This document shows positions 17,102 to 25,713 of a stretch of 64,000 bases of DNA, one piece after another. The first letter of the stretch is position 1. Each line of letters opens with the position of its first letter. The notes under the pieces are model-generated. The model was given only the letters and a program-made list of their open reading frames with translations, was not told the DNA's origin and made no database searches. Source of the DNA: a virus. A program made the position numbers and the translations under genes. The stretch lies in IMG/VR virus record IMGVR_UViG_3300042988_001121, positions 1-64,000 of that record, one strand, 5' to 3'.

Positions 17102-17637
17102 GTATACTTTCTGCTATATTGGGATTCGCGGGACCGTTTGTTCCTGAACTGATTAAATTCTTTCGCCAGAAACAAGACAACGCTCATGAATTAGCGGTTC
17201 TACAGTTTCAGGCACAGATTGCGGCACAAGAACATGCTTATCGAATGGAAGCAATCAATATCTCGGCAGATATTCAAGAAAGTGCAATCATTCATCAGCC
17301 GCAAATCAGCTTTGGTGTTCAGATATTAGACGCCGCAAAAGACTGGAGCAAAGTTTTTGTTCTACCAGTTTTCTATCTATTTGCATTCCTAGATTTTATC
17401 TCGGGGTTGGTTCGACCAGCGGTTACTTATGCAATTGTTGCATTTTATCTGATGTACAAATATGCGTTATTCGAAATGGCTCGTATTCAATCGGCTGATT
17501 GGAAGAATGCAGCAACAATGGTTTGGAATGCAGACGATCTTTCGCTGTTGCTACTGACTCTTGGCTGGTACTTTGGCAACCGTGCAGTGAAGGCAACATT
17601 CGGTGGTAGCGCAAATACGGGAAGACCCGGAGCGTAA
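17095..17637 (+). CDS. Membrane protein of the lysis cassette (3TM-holin-like)
   Basis: A 180-residue protein. An amphipathic, charged N-terminus includes a helical stretch LAVLQFQAQIAAQEHAYRM. It is followed by three hydrophobic helices at about 87-105 (VFVLPVFYLFAFLDFIS), 108-127 and 148-160 (LLLLTLGWYFGN), and a Gly/Pro-rich tail. This order, with a coiled N-terminal helix and three membrane helices, resembles the three-helix holin of gene-transfer agents and several phages. The lysozyme gene is ~0.5 kb downstream. A real holin function is not proven. Confidence 0.45.
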   Translation: MLSILSAILGFAGPFVPELIKFFRQKQDNAHELAVLQFQAQIAAQEHAYRMEAINISADIQESAIIHQPQISFGVQILDAAKDWSKVFVLPVFYLFAFLDFISGLVRPAVTYAIVAFYLMYKYALFEMARIQSADWKNAATMVWNADDLSLLLLTLGWYFGNRAVKATFGGSANTGRPGA

Positions 17638-17639
17638 TA

Positions 17640-18143
17640 ATGAACATAGAAGATGGAAGATTGACTGTCTGGAAACGCGATGGTGCATTTGAAATACATC
17701 ATGTCCAGAAAGACAAGAACGATCCCAATAAAAGTGTTTCAGGTGAATGGCAACACACCAATGATTACAACCACAAATTCGTTTCAACTATGTTCAATAT
17801 GGCAAAACGAATAATTGATAGCGGGAATTCCGTTCGTATTATTGGCAATCACGAAAATAAAATGTTCGATAGATATCATCGAATCGCAAGTGTATTGGCA
17901 AAAAGACACGGATATACGGTTGGTAAACCGAAATTACATCATGCGGGCGATGGCAAATATTCAGAATTCATTGTAGGCAAAAATCTTTCTGAGCACTATT
18001 TGATCAAAATGGTTCAAGAAGCCGATATGAAAAATAGGAATAAGAAGAACAATTATGGACTCACCAATTATCGTTTTTGGTTAGGAGAAATGAGTCCTGA
18101 TTATGTTTCTTTAGAAGAAATTTTGGCTAATGGAAATGCTTAA
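17640..18143 (+). CDS. Uncharacterised protein upstream of lysozyme
   Basis: A 167-residue soluble, basic protein. It contains a KFVSTMFNMAKRIIDSGNSVRIIGNHENK stretch, then a DRYHRIASVLAKRHGY helix and the tail GLTNYRFWLGEMSPDYVSLEEILANGNA. GNHENK recalls, but does not match, phosphatase-type GNHE signatures; the remaining metal motifs (GDxH, GHxH) are absent, so I do not call an enzyme. It overlaps the lysozyme gene by 14 bp, suggesting co-translation. Confidence 0.45.
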   Translation: MNIEDGRLTVWKRDGAFEIHHVQKDKNDPNKSVSGEWQHTNDYNHKFVSTMFNMAKRIIDSGNSVRIIGNHENKMFDRYHRIASVLAKRHGYTVGKPKLHHAGDGKYSEFIVGKNLSEHYLIKMVQEADMKNRNKKNNYGLTNYRFWLGEMSPDYVSLEEILANGNA

Positions 18144-18687
18144 ACGGATATTCGATTCTATTACGGCTCCGATGCCAAGTGTAGCGCAGCCTGAAATCCA
18201 GATAACCTCAACTGGATGTAGGCGAGTATGTGATGCCGCAATCACAATGATTAGATCATTTGAGGGCATGGCTAATGTAAAGTCTGATGGTCTGGTATAT
18301 CCTTATCACGATGCGATTGGATTACCAACCATTGGTATTGGTCATCTTCTGAGTCGAAAGCCTTGGGACGATCTATCACAGTGGCAACCTATCACGCAAC
18401 AAGACGCAATTGAATTGAAATATCGTGACCTCGATAAATTCTCGAATGGCGTTTCTTTGCTGTTAAAAGTTCCTGTCACGGATAATCAATTTGGTGCATT
18501 AGTTTCTCTTGCATTCAATATAGGTCTTGGTAATCTTCAGGGAAGCACCCTACTGAGGAAATTAAATAGAGGCGATTCGGTCAATGAAATTGCCGAAGAA
18601 TTCATCAAGTGGAACAAAGCAGGCGGTAAAATTCTCAATGGTCTGACGAGAAGAAGAAAAGCCGAAGCGAAACTATTTTTAAGCTAA
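18130..18687 (+). CDS. GH24 lysozyme (endolysin)
   Basis: A 185-residue muramidase of glycoside hydrolase family 24. The active site is clear: Glu45 in MIRSFEGMANV, Asp61 in YPYHDAIG and Thr67 in LPTIGIGH, followed by ALVSLAFNIGLGNLQGSTLLRKLNRGD and the closing GLTRRRKAEAKLFL helix. There is no signal peptide, so release would need the upstream holin-like proteins. The first ~30 residues are not part of the domain. It lies between gp13 and gp14, unlike T4, where gene e is elsewhere. Confidence 0.9.
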   Translation: MEMLKRIFDSITAPMPSVAQPEIQITSTGCRRVCDAAITMIRSFEGMANVKSDGLVYPYHDAIGLPTIGIGHLLSRKPWDDLSQWQPITQQDAIELKYRDLDKFSNGVSLLLKVPVTDNQFGALVSLAFNIGLGNLQGSTLLRKLNRGDSVNEIAEEFIKWNKAGGKILNGLTRRRKAEAKLFLS

Positions 18688-19442
18688 TGGCAACCAATTC
18701 ATATTTCCGCAGCACAATAGGTGTTCCAAGTGAACAGAACATCTATGAAAACATGATCATCGAATCTATTAAGATCGCTGGCTATGATTTTATCTATATC
18801 CCAAGAACCCTTAACAAGTTTGATCAGTTGTTCGGAGAGGATGTTCTTAGTAGCTTCGAGTCTTATGTTCCAATTGAAATGTGGATAGAAGATTTTTCTG
18901 GTTATGGTGGTGAATCAGAAATGTTGGCTAAATTCGGTATGGAAATACGAGATACAGCTACTTTCATGATATCAAGAAAGAGATTCAAAGAAACGGTTTC
19001 TCCTATATTTCCTGCATCAAGAAATGCTGCTGTCATGGATAGACCGAATGAAGGAGATTTGATATTTGCTCCTTTCTCTAAGTCTCTGTTCGAGATTAAA
19101 TTCGTTGAAGACGAGTACCCCGGATTTTACCAGCTTGGTAAGAAATATATATGGGCGCTTCGTTGTGAATTGGTTCAATTGAACAACGAAAAATTCAAAA
19201 CCGGTAATGCTGACATAGACGAATATTTTGGAACAAATATCAATAGATTAGATCACCGTATTCTAAACGAGAACGGTGATGTTTGGACTCTTGAGGCTGG
19301 CGGGACAATCCTGAGCGAAGACTACCTTGAATCCAAACCATTTGATGAAATGATTGGGTACGGTGATATGGATATTATTAAGAAAGAATTCTCGGAAATC
19401 ATGGACTTCACTGAAGATTCGCCATTTGGGGAGAATTTCTGA
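18687..19442 (+). CDS. 14: Neck protein, T4 gp14-like
   Basis: A 251-residue protein beginning MATNSYFRSTIGVPSEQ. It matches the gp14 pattern: MIIESIKIAGYDFIYIPRTLNKFDQLFGEDV, then WIEDFSGYGGESEMLAKFGMEI and a GDLIFAPFSKSLFEIKFVEDEYPGFYQLGKKY stretch, all of which align by order with T4 gp14. gp14 forms the neck collar with gp13. The C-terminus IMDFTEDSPFGENF matches the T4 SSPFDNDF end. The start overlaps the lysozyme stop by one base. Confidence 0.9.
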   Translation: MATNSYFRSTIGVPSEQNIYENMIIESIKIAGYDFIYIPRTLNKFDQLFGEDVLSSFESYVPIEMWIEDFSGYGGESEMLAKFGMEIRDTATFMISRKRFKETVSPIFPASRNAAVMDRPNEGDLIFAPFSKSLFEIKFVEDEYPGFYQLGKKYIWALRCELVQLNNEKFKTGNADIDEYFGTNINRLDHRILNENGDVWTLEAGGTILSEDYLESKPFDEMIGYGDMDIIKKEFSEIMDFTEDSPFGENF

Positions 19443-20233
19443 TGCTAACAAAAGTTCCTTTCTATCATGCAGTAACAAGAAAACTTGTTGTGAGTTTTGG
19501 TGGTCTGTTTGGTAATATTTTTATTCAAACAAAGAACAAAGACAACAAGACAGAAAAAATTGTCAAGGTTCCTCTGGCTTATGCCAATAAGGACAAAGTT
19601 ATTGTTCGCCTGCAACAAGACCCCGGATTGCAAGAAGATGTTCAGATTCTTTTACCAAGAATGTCTTTTGAGATTGTTGGTATGTCTTATGATGCGTCAA
19701 GACAGTTGAATAAAATTCATCGAACAACTGCTATTACAAATACACGCAATGTTTTCATGTATGCACCAGTTCCATATAACGTCGAATTTAACCTCTATAC
19801 ATATACAAAGACAACAGAAGATAATTTGCAGATCATGGAGCAAATTATACCATACTTCACCCCTGACATGAATCTGACTATCAAGATGATGGCTGACCCA
19901 CCTTTGTCTCAAGATATTCCGTTGATTCTTAATTCAGTGAATACGGATGATGAATATGACGGTAGTTTTGAAGATAGGCGCTATATCATCACTACATACT
20001 CTTTTACTATGAAGGCGTACTATTACGGTCCTCTGTTGGGTTCACTTGATCCAGAGAAACATTTTGAAGATGGTAAGCAAGTCAATGTTATTAAGACAGT
20101 TCAGGCAACTGTTAATAACAACTTTAAATATTCTGCTGTAATCGATCCTATTTCTGCTAATGTCACTGACCCATATAACATCACCGAGTCATGGACAAGC
20201 ACACCACCAACCGTTGGAGGACAGACACTATGA
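19442..20233 (+). CDS. 15: Proximal tail sheath stabiliser, T4 gp15-like
   Basis: A 263-residue protein. GLFGNIFIQTKN, VPLAYANKDKVIVRL, ILLPRMSFEIVGMSYD, and the YNVEFNLYTYTKTTEDNLQIMEQIIPYFTPD stretch follow T4 gp15 (tail completion and sheath-stabiliser hexamer), which caps the tail tube and sheath and joins them to the head. It partners with gp13/gp14 and the sheath and tube genes downstream. It starts with an ATG one base inside the previous stop and overlaps gp16 by ATGA. Confidence 0.9.
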   Translation: MLTKVPFYHAVTRKLVVSFGGLFGNIFIQTKNKDNKTEKIVKVPLAYANKDKVIVRLQQDPGLQEDVQILLPRMSFEIVGMSYDASRQLNKIHRTTAITNTRNVFMYAPVPYNVEFNLYTYTKTTEDNLQIMEQIIPYFTPDMNLTIKMMADPPLSQDIPLILNSVNTDDEYDGSFEDRRYIITTYSFTMKAYYYGPLLGSLDPEKHFEDGKQVNVIKTVQATVNNNFKYSAVIDPISANVTDPYNITESWTSTPPTVGGQTL

Positions 20234-20661
20234 CCCCAAAATTAGATTCTGCTCTTGCATCGATATTTGATACAACTCTACAGGACACAGATAAATCTAT
20301 TGCTGAGATTAAGGCAGATGCTCAGGTAAGTGAAATTGACTCTCTTGAAAAACAAAGAGAATACGTCAAAGCAAACCTCGTGAAATTGATTGAGCGCGGA
20401 ATGCATGCTGTCAGTGACATGAACACGATTGCTAATAGCACAGAAAAGGCAAGAGACTTTGAAGTTCTGTCAGGAATGATCAAGACTCTTGTTGACACAA
20501 ATATTCAATTACTTGATGTTGAGGTTGCTCATAAACCGAAGCTAGATGTTAAGGCTGGTGGGCAGGAAGCAAACACAATTAACAATAATACTGTTTTTGT
20601 TGGCTCAACCAAGGATTTACAATCTTACTTAAAATCGCAAACTATTGATGAAATTAAATAG
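20230..20661 (+). CDS. 16: Small terminase subunit, T4 gp16-like
   Basis: A 143-residue protein (ATG 20230 overlapping the gp15 stop). Mostly helical: DFEVLSGMIKTLVDTNIQLLD is the central helix expected for the terminase small subunit. The tail NTINNNTVFVGSTKDLQSYL parallels the T4 gp16 NIQNATVFMGSPTELMDEI. The small terminase binds phage DNA and stimulates the large subunit. No large terminase gene follows, unlike T4. Confidence 0.8.
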   Translation: MTPKLDSALASIFDTTLQDTDKSIAEIKADAQVSEIDSLEKQREYVKANLVKLIERGMHAVSDMNTIANSTEKARDFEVLSGMIKTLVDTNIQLLDVEVAHKPKLDVKAGGQEANTINNNTVFVGSTKDLQSYLKSQTIDEIK

Positions 20662-20688
20662 TCTAGTTCACAAATAAACGATTGAGTC

Positions 20689-21885
20689 ATGACAAAAAAA
20701 CTTAGAGAACAATACTTCGCAAATGAAATTTTCAAGATAGGTGATATCGTTGAAGATTCAGAAACAGGCGCTCAACTAAAAATTATTGATCGCGGAAGCA
20801 ATTATATTACCGTTATTGCTGAAGGCGGAGAAGTGTCGAAGAAATGGCTCAACGCAGTTTCTATTGTTGCTGAAAAAGAAAAGGATACAGAACCTTCTAG
20901 TGAGTTCCGTATCACTGAGTCTGGTCAGATTGCAATGTTTGGTGGCGAGACAAAGAATTTTGATATTGACTTGTCTACATTTGTTCTTGAACAATTTACT
21001 GAGTTCGATGATTCGTATGCCAAACACCAGATAATTCAATTGCTGGATTTGGCTCTACAGGAATCTAACGAAGATACTCAATATGAGTTATTGGAAAAAG
21101 TTTCTGCTCTATATGACAAGAAAGACATTTGGTGTCCAATTGTTGTTGAAGGGCTGAAAAACGATGTTGAGAGAAAAAGAATTGCGGCAGTGATTGCTAG
21201 TGTGGCTAACATAAAGGTAACAGGTTCACCGTATAACACTGTATCGACAGCAATCAAAGTTCTTAAAACAAAATACAAGAAAAAAGAACAATGGGAAGCC
21301 TTGCTACCAATTTTCCGTGTCGCAAGAAAAGCCGGTCTAATGAGTACAACATCAAATCTTCCGTATGATCTGGATAATTCAAGATTATCAGAGGATTCAT
21401 TAGATGATATCCATGAATCAATCGAAACTCTGATATCAGAGAATGTAGATGAATTCATTGAGTCACTGGAAATTGATGATATTCAAGAAGCATTCGAGAC
21501 AGAATTTACCGAAACTATTTTGTCAGAAGAACAATTGAATGAAGTTTTGTCTCCGGCAATAAGATCAAAATTGGCAGCGAAGATGCGTCAACACGAGGCT
21601 CTGTTGCAAGTCAATCGAGCAAGGGCGCTAACTCGTGCCGCAACGACTTCTGTTCTTCAGGATCGTGCTCGTAAATTAGCAGAGACAATGCTGAAGCGCA
21701 AGATGTTCAAAAAAGATGCCAAGGATATGACTCGACAAGAAAAAGAACGGTTCGAGGCAGGCGCAGCAAGACGCAAAGCATTGGTTGCTAAATTGACACA
21801 GAAACTTATTGCTAAGGTCAGATTGCTTCAGGTCGCAAGAATGCATGCAGCGCATACTGCTGCTGATCAAACAGGTGCTGCATGA
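20689..21885 (+). CDS. Uncharacterised protein with N-terminal SH3-like KIGDIVEDS module
   Basis: A 398-residue protein in the place of T4 gene 17. Residues ~14-65 (FKIGDIVEDSETGAQLKIIDRGSNYITV, then KKWLNAVS) are a small beta-barrel often found in T4-like environmental phage proteins. The middle is helical and acidic, and the last ~120 residues are very basic helices (ARALTRAATTSVLQDRARKLAETML, then LVAKLTQKLIAKVRLLQVAR), perhaps DNA- or scaffold-binding. There is no Walker A or nuclease motif, so it is not a large terminase. Late location suggests an internal head or packaging accessory protein. Confidence 0.5.
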   Translation: MTKKLREQYFANEIFKIGDIVEDSETGAQLKIIDRGSNYITVIAEGGEVSKKWLNAVSIVAEKEKDTEPSSEFRITESGQIAMFGGETKNFDIDLSTFVLEQFTEFDDSYAKHQIIQLLDLALQESNEDTQYELLEKVSALYDKKDIWCPIVVEGLKNDVERKRIAAVIASVANIKVTGSPYNTVSTAIKVLKTKYKKKEQWEALLPIFRVARKAGLMSTTSNLPYDLDNSRLSEDSLDDIHESIETLISENVDEFIESLEIDDIQEAFETEFTETILSEEQLNEVLSPAIRSKLAAKMRQHEALLQVNRARALTRAATTSVLQDRARKLAETMLKRKMFKKDAKDMTRQEKERFEAGAARRKALVAKLTQKLIAKVRLLQVARMHAAHTAADQTGAA

Positions 21886-22322
21886 TAGATCATCTTAAAG
21901 TAATGCTTGCTAACAACATTGAGGCAAGCAACATCGCATCAACATTACACTGGAATGTTACTGGTGTAAATTTTGAACAATATCATTCCTTTTACGGCGA
22001 TGTTTATGAAGCATTCTACTCTAAACAAGACCGTATTGCTGAATACGTAAGAATTATTTCCGGCGCAACAGAAAATGTCAGCGCCCTGACTTCTGTTACA
22101 AAATCAAATAAAACATTACCAGAAATAGTTCCTGTCAATGGCAACGACACGCCAAAGCAAATTAAACAGCTTATCACTGTTACCAATCATCTGATTGCGG
22201 ATAATAAAAAGTTGTTTAATCTTTCGCAAGAACAAAATGAACAGGGAGTCGCAAATTTTGCGGCTGACTGCCAAGATGAATTTGCCAAAATTCTCTGGAA
22301 ACTACAATCAATGATCCTCTGA
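21882..22322 (+). CDS. Dps/ferritin-like protein
   Basis: A 146-residue four-helix protein with the Dps ferroxidase signature: TLHWNVTGVNFEQYHSFYGDVYEAF then KQDRIAEYVR, where His23, His35, Asp50 and Glu54 sit at the spacings of Dps iron sites (HxW...H...D...E). Dps proteins oxidise and store iron and protect DNA from hydroxyl radicals. Being only 146 residues, without the lysine-rich DNA-binding tail, it more probably acts on iron or redox than by coating DNA. Overlap with the upstream gene (ATGA) and a late-operon place suggest virion or late function, by inference. Confidence 0.6.
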   Translation: MIDHLKVMLANNIEASNIASTLHWNVTGVNFEQYHSFYGDVYEAFYSKQDRIAEYVRIISGATENVSALTSVTKSNKTLPEIVPVNGNDTPKQIKQLITVTNHLIADNKKLFNLSQEQNEQGVANFAADCQDEFAKILWKLQSMIL

Positions 22323-22330
22323 GGCTAAAA

Positions 22331-23251
22331 ATGGAAATCGACAAACTACATAAAATTATCAATCTACAAAAGCACGGAGACACAACAGTAGTGTCTATTG
22401 GCGGTCTGGTTGCACTTGAAATCACCGGCAAAGAAGGAAGTTTCTTTGCGCAGATCAATCCTGTGTTTGCTAAATTGGCATATGGCGCATCGAAAGTTTG
22501 GGTTGATGTGCCCCACCTCGGATTGTCAGAAACTCTGCCAGATGCAATTGCTGCTGGTCTTACTGCATTGCACGATAAAGGCGCTTTTTCTACAATGGTT
22601 GATCTACCAGATGATAGCACAACCATCAATGAATCTTCGTCCGATCTGATTGCAAGCTATATTCAGAAACGCAAAGAACAAATGAAGGGGCTGCAAAAAG
22701 ATATGCTGACTCCAAGAAATGTTCTTCCCGGCGATGCAAATGACGTTAAAGCAAAGGCTGCTGCCGCAAAGTGGGTTAAGCATGCCGCAAATGTTGCTAA
22801 GGCAGAAATCAAGAAGAACAAGAAAGATTATCAGAAAGAATTGTCAGAGGCAGAAATTATTGCTATTTCAGAAATTTTTTCTGACTGCGAAGAATTCGGG
22901 CTGAAGTGTGCTGATACTGTTCTGGAAGCAAATGAAATTGCCGAAGAAATGTTCAAGTATATCGCAGAAGGTCGCCGTAGCGATGGTAAGACAAAAGACG
23001 AATTGTTCGATGTAGTTAAGACCAACATCGAGGCAGGTCGCCGCGCAACACATGGAATGGATCGCAACGAGAAACTTCGTGCTATTCGTGCAGGCGTCTT
23101 TGATCATCCTGACTTCAAGGAACACAAACCTGTTGCTGGTCGCCCTACATTGGACAAAGCAATTAAAGATGATGAGAGTCGTGAAAACGAACCAAAGATT
23201 AAATCTTCCAAAGAATTGAATAACGTGTTTTCTATGTGGGCAGCAAAATGA
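22331..23251 (+). CDS. Uncharacterised protein, helix-rich
   Basis: A 306-residue protein. The N-terminal 95 residues alternate strands and helices (KHGDTTVVSIGGLVALEITG, FAKLAYGASKVWVDVPHLG). The rest is lysine/glutamate-rich helix, with EIIAISEIFSDCEEFGLKCADTVLEANEIAEEM and RATHGMDRNEKLRAIRAG. It ends with SKELNNVFSMWAAK. No known motif. The downstream gene starts inside its stop codon (ATGA), so the two are translationally coupled. Confidence 0.5.
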   Translation: MEIDKLHKIINLQKHGDTTVVSIGGLVALEITGKEGSFFAQINPVFAKLAYGASKVWVDVPHLGLSETLPDAIAAGLTALHDKGAFSTMVDLPDDSTTINESSSDLIASYIQKRKEQMKGLQKDMLTPRNVLPGDANDVKAKAAAAKWVKHAANVAKAEIKKNKKDYQKELSEAEIIAISEIFSDCEEFGLKCADTVLEANEIAEEMFKYIAEGRRSDGKTKDELFDVVKTNIEAGRRATHGMDRNEKLRAIRAGVFDHPDFKEHKPVAGRPTLDKAIKDDESRENEPKIKSSKELNNVFSMWAAK

Positions 23252-24471
23252 ACCAAGAACAAAAAGACAAAAGAGAAGAAATCGTCAAGGCTCTGAAAAA
23301 GAAAAAGAGCGACTTCGTTAAACGATATGGCGATGAAGCAGAAAACGTTATGTACGCAACAGCAACCAAACAAGCTCTGACAGAAATCTCAACAGAGAAG
23401 CTGGCGAAGTACAAAGAAGCTGCTGGTCAATCAGCAAGAGAAGCTGATAAGAAGGGTGATTACGAACTCGGCAACAAGCGTTTCCGTAATATCCTGAAAG
23501 CAACTCGCAAACAATTTGACAACGACAAGAAGCAAACTGTTATTGTACACGAATCTGCTGAAGTTTTGTTGACAGAAAATCTTGATGTATATGGTAAGTA
23601 TACACTGAGACAAGGTTCGGTTGTACGAGATATGCCAGAAGGTCATCCAAGCCATGTGGTTGCTCGTAAGAATAAATTGAGCCAGCTTAGTGTTAAAGCC
23701 GATGCAAGCGATGAGTCCAATGGGTATGGTACGACACATCGAATTTCTGTTCGCAATAATGAAACCGGCGAAACTAGCCATCATCACATCTATCAAAGTG
23801 GTGTGAGTAACAATCGCCCTGTGTTCTCAGTAAGATCAACGGGTAATTTGGATAACCCAAAGGCAAAAGAACATAATCAGGTTTTGATGGACTATCTTGC
23901 TGGCAAGAAAACTGATACCAAAGTTGTTCAAGAAGCATTCGCTATCAAAGACCCATCTGGTCATACCATTCATGTTTCAAAGACAGAAGAAAACGCAAGA
24001 GAAAAAGCAAAAGAGTTTTCCGTAAAGACAGGACAGGAACATTATATTCTTCCGATCAATGAAGCCAATAAGCACACTTTGATGACTCACTTGGCAAAAC
24101 AAAAAAAGATCGAACACGAAGATGAGGAAGCCATTGAGGAATCCTATAAGTCTTGTGTAGATAAGAATGGAAGAACAAAACTGAGCGCCGAGGCTGTTAT
24201 CAAGAAGGCAAGAGAAATTGCTGCACAGGATATTGTTGCAAATCCACCTAAAGCAAGAAAACTGACAGTAAATAGAGAGCATATGGATGCTGCGCGTAAA
24301 TTCTTCCTGCAAGAGCGTATTGATAAACCACAGGGCATTGAAGTTGGCGATCCAATTTCAAAGGACTCAAAAGAAGGAAATGGTCGAGTCAAAAAACAGA
24401 TGGGAAATAAAGCTCCTGTTGAAGCCATCGTTTCTCTGTTAACACACAAATTGAAGAAAGAAAAACTGTAA
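23248..24471 (+). CDS. Uncharacterised protein of T4-like phages (YGDEAENVMYATATK family)
   Basis: A 407-residue protein; ATG 23248 overlaps the previous stop and is preferred over the GTG at 23236. The beginning KSDFVKRYGDEAENVMYATATKQAL is a phrase repeatedly seen in hypothetical proteins of environmental T4-like phages. The middle is basic and includes HRISVRNNETGETSHHH; the end is helical and lysine-rich (AVIKKAREIAAQDIV). It could be an internal head or DNA-associated protein. No enzymatic motif is visible. Confidence 0.5.
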   Translation: MNQEQKDKREEIVKALKKKKSDFVKRYGDEAENVMYATATKQALTEISTEKLAKYKEAAGQSAREADKKGDYELGNKRFRNILKATRKQFDNDKKQTVIVHESAEVLLTENLDVYGKYTLRQGSVVRDMPEGHPSHVVARKNKLSQLSVKADASDESNGYGTTHRISVRNNETGETSHHHIYQSGVSNNRPVFSVRSTGNLDNPKAKEHNQVLMDYLAGKKTDTKVVQEAFAIKDPSGHTIHVSKTEENAREKAKEFSVKTGQEHYILPINEANKHTLMTHLAKQKKIEHEDEEAIEESYKSCVDKNGRTKLSAEAVIKKAREIAAQDIVANPPKARKLTVNREHMDAARKFFLQERIDKPQGIEVGDPISKDSKEGNGRVKKQMGNKAPVEAIVSLLTHKLKKEKL

Positions 24472-24773
24472 TGTCATTGCTTAAAACAAAACCATCATAT
24501 TGCCCAACTGCTGTTGCAACCTCGCGTGGTTGGGTAAATCCTGCTACCGGCGAAGTTCTGGTTGCTATTGGTAATCTGGACAAAATGCTTGCTGCCGAAG
24601 CGCCCGTACAAGTTTCTGCTCATGTATTAAACATTCCAGCAACCCCCGTAGAAGCCCCTAAAACGACTTCTGAGCCGACTTTGAAGGAAGTGCATACTCC
24701 TAGGCTCAAACGCAAGCAAAAGCTGTTAGGCGAGGTTGTAGAGGCTCCTAGCGATAATCTGTTGGCAGAATAA
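24471..24773 (+). CDS. Small protein, MSxLxTKP family, copy 1
   Basis: A 100-residue protein starting MSLLKTKPSYCPTAVATSRG, with a short beta-rich head WVNPATGEVLVAIGNLDKM and a Pro/Ala-rich flexible tail. It is paralogous to the gene at 25714 (MSFLNTKPRSHPWAIATENG then WVDPTNGTLLVNIPNL). Overlap by one base with the previous gene. The tail ending KRKQKLLGEVVEAPSDN is basic then acidic. Function unknown; small structural or decoration protein is plausible. Confidence 0.55.
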   Translation: MSLLKTKPSYCPTAVATSRGWVNPATGEVLVAIGNLDKMLAAEAPVQVSAHVLNIPATPVEAPKTTSEPTLKEVHTPRLKRKQKLLGEVVEAPSDNLLAE

Positions 24774-25162
24774 TGGCAGATACAAAATTATCACAGCTTC
24801 CGGTCGCAACAGCGGCTGCTCAGGCTGATCTGATTCCAATACTTTCTGGTGGTGCAAATAAATGTGTCACCAGAAGTGTTCTGTTCACTGATACTACATT
24901 GAATGGTTCACATAAAGTTTCTGTGTCTTCCCCTACATCACTGTCTATCCCTCTGAATACGGCAGTATGTAACCTTACTGCAACCGACACATATACTTTG
25001 GGGTTAGGATCAGAGAATCAGTTGCTGACGATCATATCGTCTGTTTCAGCAACTGTATCAGGAACCATCAATGCAACATTTTCTGCAAATGGTACTCTAC
25101 AACTATTATTCATTTCTGGTAGCTGGTTTGTATTGTCAGCAAGAAACGTCACATTAGCATGA
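24773..25162 (+). CDS. Small virion decoration protein (MADTKLSQLP family)
   Basis: A 129-residue all-beta protein. The start MADTKLSQLPVATAAAQADL is a signature of phage fibre/decoration proteins, in which this segment caps the beta-sandwich. The rest alternates strands (SLSIPLNTAVCNLTATDTYTLGLG) and lacks cysteines beyond a few. In the usual case these proteins attach to capsid or tail. It lies between two other small proteins, overlapping both by 1-4 bp. Confidence 0.5.
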   Translation: MADTKLSQLPVATAAAQADLIPILSGGANKCVTRSVLFTDTTLNGSHKVSVSSPTSLSIPLNTAVCNLTATDTYTLGLGSENQLLTIISSVSATVSGTINATFSANGTLQLLFISGSWFVLSARNVTLA

Positions 25163-25509
25163 TCAGAACAGACTCAGAGTATCTTCAGTATGCATTAAAG
25201 AATTATGACAATCCTTTGATGCAAAGTGTCTCTGAGTTCGAGAATGATCTTAGGCGAGTCATCTATATCAATAACCTCTTGACACGGTATCGAAATGATT
25301 CCGATGATCTTAAAGACAGACTTCTTCTGAATCATATTGTTATTGTTGGCAATTGTTTTGGCGTTTCTTCTTCAATAGAAATGCTTTATTATAAAATCGA
25401 TTCAGAAAACATTAAATATCTTGAAACTGCTCTTTTCTATATTGGTTGGATACAAACAGCGAAGACAGAGCTTGATTTTGAACTTTTAAATAAATTTGAG
25501 CAATTATGA
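25159..25509 (+). CDS. Conserved small protein, helix-rich
   Basis: A 116-residue helical protein. MIRTDSEYLQYALKNYDNPLMQSVSEFENDLRRVIYINNLLTRY and DRLLLNHIVIVGNCFGVSSSIEML are phrases seen in hypothetical proteins of T4-like cyanophages (DUF7207-like by memory). The gene follows with ATGA overlap. Its function is unknown; it is encoded with genes of the terminase-to-sheath interval. Confidence 0.5.
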   Translation: MIRTDSEYLQYALKNYDNPLMQSVSEFENDLRRVIYINNLLTRYRNDSDDLKDRLLLNHIVIVGNCFGVSSSIEMLYYKIDSENIKYLETALFYIGWIQTAKTELDFELLNKFEQL

Positions 25510-25712
25510 TTAAAGAAGATGCTGTTCCGTTGAACGTCACCGCTGGTATAGAAGGACCAAAACTACCGATCAAAATCCAGAAAGTGGATTCCTCTGTTAT
25601 TAAGAGAGCAGCACTTTTGAAGAAGAAAAAGGTCGTCGCCGAAGAATTGAATATTATTGCGGATACACTTTTCTGTGAAGAAGATGGTACTGCACTTTTT
25701 CTGGAAGATTAA
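25506..25712 (+). CDS. Small basic/acidic protein
   Basis: A 68-residue protein; ATG overlaps the previous stop (ATGA). It has a basic helix SSVIKRAALLKKKKVV and an acidic end (FCEEDGTALFLED). No family recognised. The overlapping arrangement and absence of a gap support it being expressed. Confidence 0.45.
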   Translation: MIKEDAVPLNVTAGIEGPKLPIKIQKVDSSVIKRAALLKKKKVVAEELNIIADTLFCEEDGTALFLED

Positions 25713-25713
25713 A

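Noticed and set aside
17640-18143. Metallophosphatase from GNHENK
   Set aside because: Only one possible metal motif; other phosphoesterase motifs are absent.
20689-21885. Large terminase candidate by position
   Set aside because: No Walker A/B or nuclease residues; basic C-terminal helices and an SH3-like N-terminus instead.
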